Assembly (NCBI GenBank): GCA_905206345.1
Contig: CAJLGW010000044.1
Location: forward strand, 1 to 16,213
Source: an uncultured Sutterella sp.
GTDB lineage: Bacteria; Pseudomonadota; Gammaproteobacteria; Burkholderiales; Burkholderiaceae_F
DNA: 16,213 nt
Reading direction: 5' to 3'
The notes under the pieces are model-generated. The model was not told where the DNA came from, made no database searches, and saw only the letters and a list, made by a program, of their open reading frames with translations. Shown here piece after piece: positions 14,654 to 16,213 of the stretch. Numbering within the stretch: the stretch's first letter is position 1; every line of letters begins with the position of its first letter. The position numbers and the translations under genes were made by a program.

Positions 14654-16054
14654 TTAAGACTTCTTTTCGCGCTTGCGACCCTTGCCTTGTGCACGCGCCT
14701 GACGATTCATTTCATCAAGACGTTGAAGTTTCTCGCCGATTTTGATCTCTAAACCCCTTGGACGCGGTTCATACCAACGAATGGATTCAAGGCCCTCCGG
14801 CATATAGATTTCGCCTGCCGCAAACGCATCAGGTTCATCATGCGCATAGCGATAACCTTGAGAGTAACCCAACTCTTTCATGAGTTTCGTAGGGGCATTA
14901 CGAAGGTAATAGGGTACGGGGCGCGAGGCGTCTTTCGCCACAAAGCTTCTGACGGCGTTATAAGCCATTTCGATGGAATTGCTCTTGGGTGCCACGGCCA
15001 AATACACAACAGCATTGGCAATCGCCAATTCCCCTTCAGGAGACCCCAGTCGCTCATAGGCCTGAGCGGCATTTAGGGCAATCTCAAGCGCTCTGGGGTC
15101 GGCTAACCCCACGTCTTCAGTGGCCATACGGATAATACGACGGCAAAGATAAAGCGGATCGCAACCGCCAACGAGCATGCGCGTCATCCAATAAAGCGCG
15201 GCATCCGGGTCAGAGCCACGCACGGACTTATGTAACGCCGAGATTAAATCGTAGAAATTCTCACCGCCCTTATCAAAGCGACGAAGCGTTGCAGGTAAAC
15301 TCTTTCGCAAAAGCTCTGCCGTGACGGTTTCTACTTTGGTATCGACCGCCAAGTGGCACGCCAACTCCACCGCATTTAAGAACCGTCTTGCGTCCCCATC
15401 GGCCAAGTTGATCAAAATGTCTTGCGCCTCTTCATCAAAGACAACGCCCGGGGCTTCAAGAGCCACGGCTCTGGGAAGCAACTCTTTAAAGTCTTCTGCT
15501 TTTAAGCTCTCAAGCACATAGACCGCGGATCGAGACAATAAAGCACTATTGACTTCAAAACTCGGATTTTCAGTCGTGGCTCCAATAAAGACAAAAAGGC
15601 CACTTTCCACATGAGGCAAAAAGGCATCTTGTTGTGCCTTTGAGAAACGATGCACTTCATCGACAAAAACAAGCGTAGGTTCCCCCGTTTGATCCATGCG
15701 GATTTGAGCGGCTTCGACCGCTTCACGGATATCTTTAACGCCGCTTAAAACGGCAGAAATCGCAATAAAGGGCAAATGAAATGCTTCAGCCATCAATCGA
15801 GCCAGTGTGGTTTTGCCAACACCTGGAGGACCCCAAAGAATCATGGAGTGAGGACGCGCTTCTTCAAAAGCCACACGAAGTGGCATACCAGGGCCCAATA
15901 AATGTTTTTGACCGACAACTTCATCTAAGTTTTGAGGACGAAGGCGTTCAGCTAACGGCTGCATCTTTTGTGCCGTCGGCTTTTTGCGACGAGTGGTCAA
16001 TTTTTCGGGCTTTTTGAGGGTGACGTTGTCACCGAAAAGATCTTCGCTATTCAT
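14654..16054 (-). CDS. rarA: Replication-associated recombination AAA+ ATPase RarA (MgsA)
   Basis: Clamp-loader-like ATPase that acts at stalled replication forks; in E. coli it interacts with SSB. From the ATG at 16054 it has 466 residues, near the usual 440-450 with a basic tail. Landmarks: PLAERLRPQNLDEVVGQKHL (33-52); Walker A GPPGVGKT (75-82); Walker B FVDEVHR (130-136); sensor 1 GATTENPSF (158-166); the arginine-finger region SRS (174-176); sensor 2 GDARRFLN (220-227); and the C-terminal tetramerisation region (YDLISALHKSVRGSDPDAALYWMTRML). The frame continues upstream to a TTG at 16084, giving MRWCVLNYRF, which is atypical. Neither start has a clear ribosome binding site. It lies downstream of an rRNA operon but behind that operon's terminator. 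Confidence 0.95.
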   Translation of the reverse strand: MNSEDLFGDNVTLKKPEKLTTRRKKPTAQKMQPLAERLRPQNLDEVVGQKHLLGPGMPLRVAFEEARPHSMILWGPPGVGKTTLARLMAEAFHLPFIAISAVLSGVKDIREAVEAAQIRMDQTGEPTLVFVDEVHRFSKAQQDAFLPHVESGLFVFIGATTENPSFEVNSALLSRSAVYVLESLKAEDFKELLPRAVALEAPGVVFDEEAQDILINLADGDARRFLNAVELACHLAVDTKVETVTAELLRKSLPATLRRFDKGGENFYDLISALHKSVRGSDPDAALYWMTRMLVGGCDPLYLCRRIIRMATEDVGLADPRALEIALNAAQAYERLGSPEGELAIANAVVYLAVAPKSNSIEMAYNAVRSFVAKDASRPVPYYLRNAPTKLMKELGYSQGYRYAHDEPDAFAAGEIYMPEGLESIRWYEPRPRGLEIKIGEKLQRLDEMNRQARAQGKGRKREKKS

Positions 16055-16126
16055 AAAGCGATAATTTAGCACACACCACCGCAAAGGTTGTGGTTTAAAA
16101 AGATGTTTTTAAGCTCCAGAAAGACT

Positions 16127-16156
16127 AAAGCCCTGAAGTTTTCTCTTCAGGGCTTT
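16127..16156 (-). terminator. rRNA operon terminator after 5S rRNA
   Basis: AAAGCCCTGAAG (16127-16138) pairs perfectly with CTTCAGGGCTTT (16145-16156) in a 12-bp stem with a 6-base loop. On the minus strand it follows the 5S rRNA by about ten bases and is succeeded by T-rich sequence (AGTCTTTC). Confidence 0.9.
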
Positions 16157-16165
16157 TAAATGGGG

Positions 16166-16213
16166 AGCCAGGCAATGTCCTACTTTCACTGGAAATACAA
16201 CCAACTATCATCG
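16166..16213 (-). rRNA. rrf: 5S rRNA, 3' part (cut by window edge)
   Basis: On the minus strand the window edge reads CGATGATAGTTGG, then CAGTGAAAGTAGGACATTGC and CTGGCTCC. This matches the 3' third of bacterial 5S rRNA, with the GATGATAGT and AGTGAAAGTAGG blocks and a final strand that pairs with the unseen 5' end. The 3' boundary is uncertain by a few bases. An rRNA operon therefore lies to the right, transcribed towards this window. Confidence 0.88.

Noticed and set aside
1..16213. CRISPR array, toxin-antitoxin pair, phage or defence genes
   Set aside because: No spaced direct repeats outside the histone-like coding repeat, and no ORF with such features; all space is taken by housekeeping genes, RNA genes and two pseudogenes.

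Overview
The window looks like chromosomal backbone of a betaproteobacterium. The order rimP-nusA-infB-rbfA-truB-typA is the usual Burkholderiales translation/ribosome-maturation cluster. It sits near an Ala/Lys/Pro-rich histone H1-like gene, a typical Burkholderiales accessory, and every ORF product reads as a proteobacterial housekeeping protein. Moderate base composition and the gene set suggest a Sutterellaceae-type gut organism (Sutterella/Parasutterella), but that is inference. No complete mobile element, CRISPR array, phage or defence island was seen, and I did not find an evident new system.

Layout: (1) 1-10,760, minus strand: one long probable operon, read right to left. It starts at a good sigma70-type promoter (-10 TATAAT at 10756-10761), passes a structured leader with an intrinsic terminator (10588-10611) just before the first gene, then runs rimP, nusA, infB, rbfA, truB, typA, a ychJ-like gene, scpB and rluB. 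It ends at a terminator hairpin at 51-86. Most junctions are overlapping, abutting or only tens of bases apart. (2) 10,788-13,113: a small decay zone around two intact features, the histone H1-like gene (minus) and tRNA-Ser(CGA) (plus). It holds two 5'-truncated remnants of inner-membrane protein genes: the C-terminal end of an EamA/DMT-type transporter (minus) and a phosphoethanolamine-transferase gene of the EptA/Mcr type (plus). The latter lacks its N-terminal half and carries an in-frame stop and a frameshift. (3) 13,131-16,054, minus: serS and rarA, each apparently its own unit. (4) The right edge enters the 3' end of a 5S rRNA gene (minus), followed by the strong rRNA-operon terminator at 16127-16156.

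The large operon couples transcription elongation/antitermination (NusA), translation initiation (IF2), 30S maturation (RimP, RbfA), tRNA and rRNA pseudouridylation (TruB, RluB), a ribosome-associated GTPase (TypA/BipA) and a chromosome-segregation factor (ScpB). SerS and tRNA-Ser lie about 1 kb apart. For several genes the longest reading frame overshoots the likely start; I give the start supported by family alignment and ribosome binding site (typA, infB, rimP, truB, histone-like, rarA).
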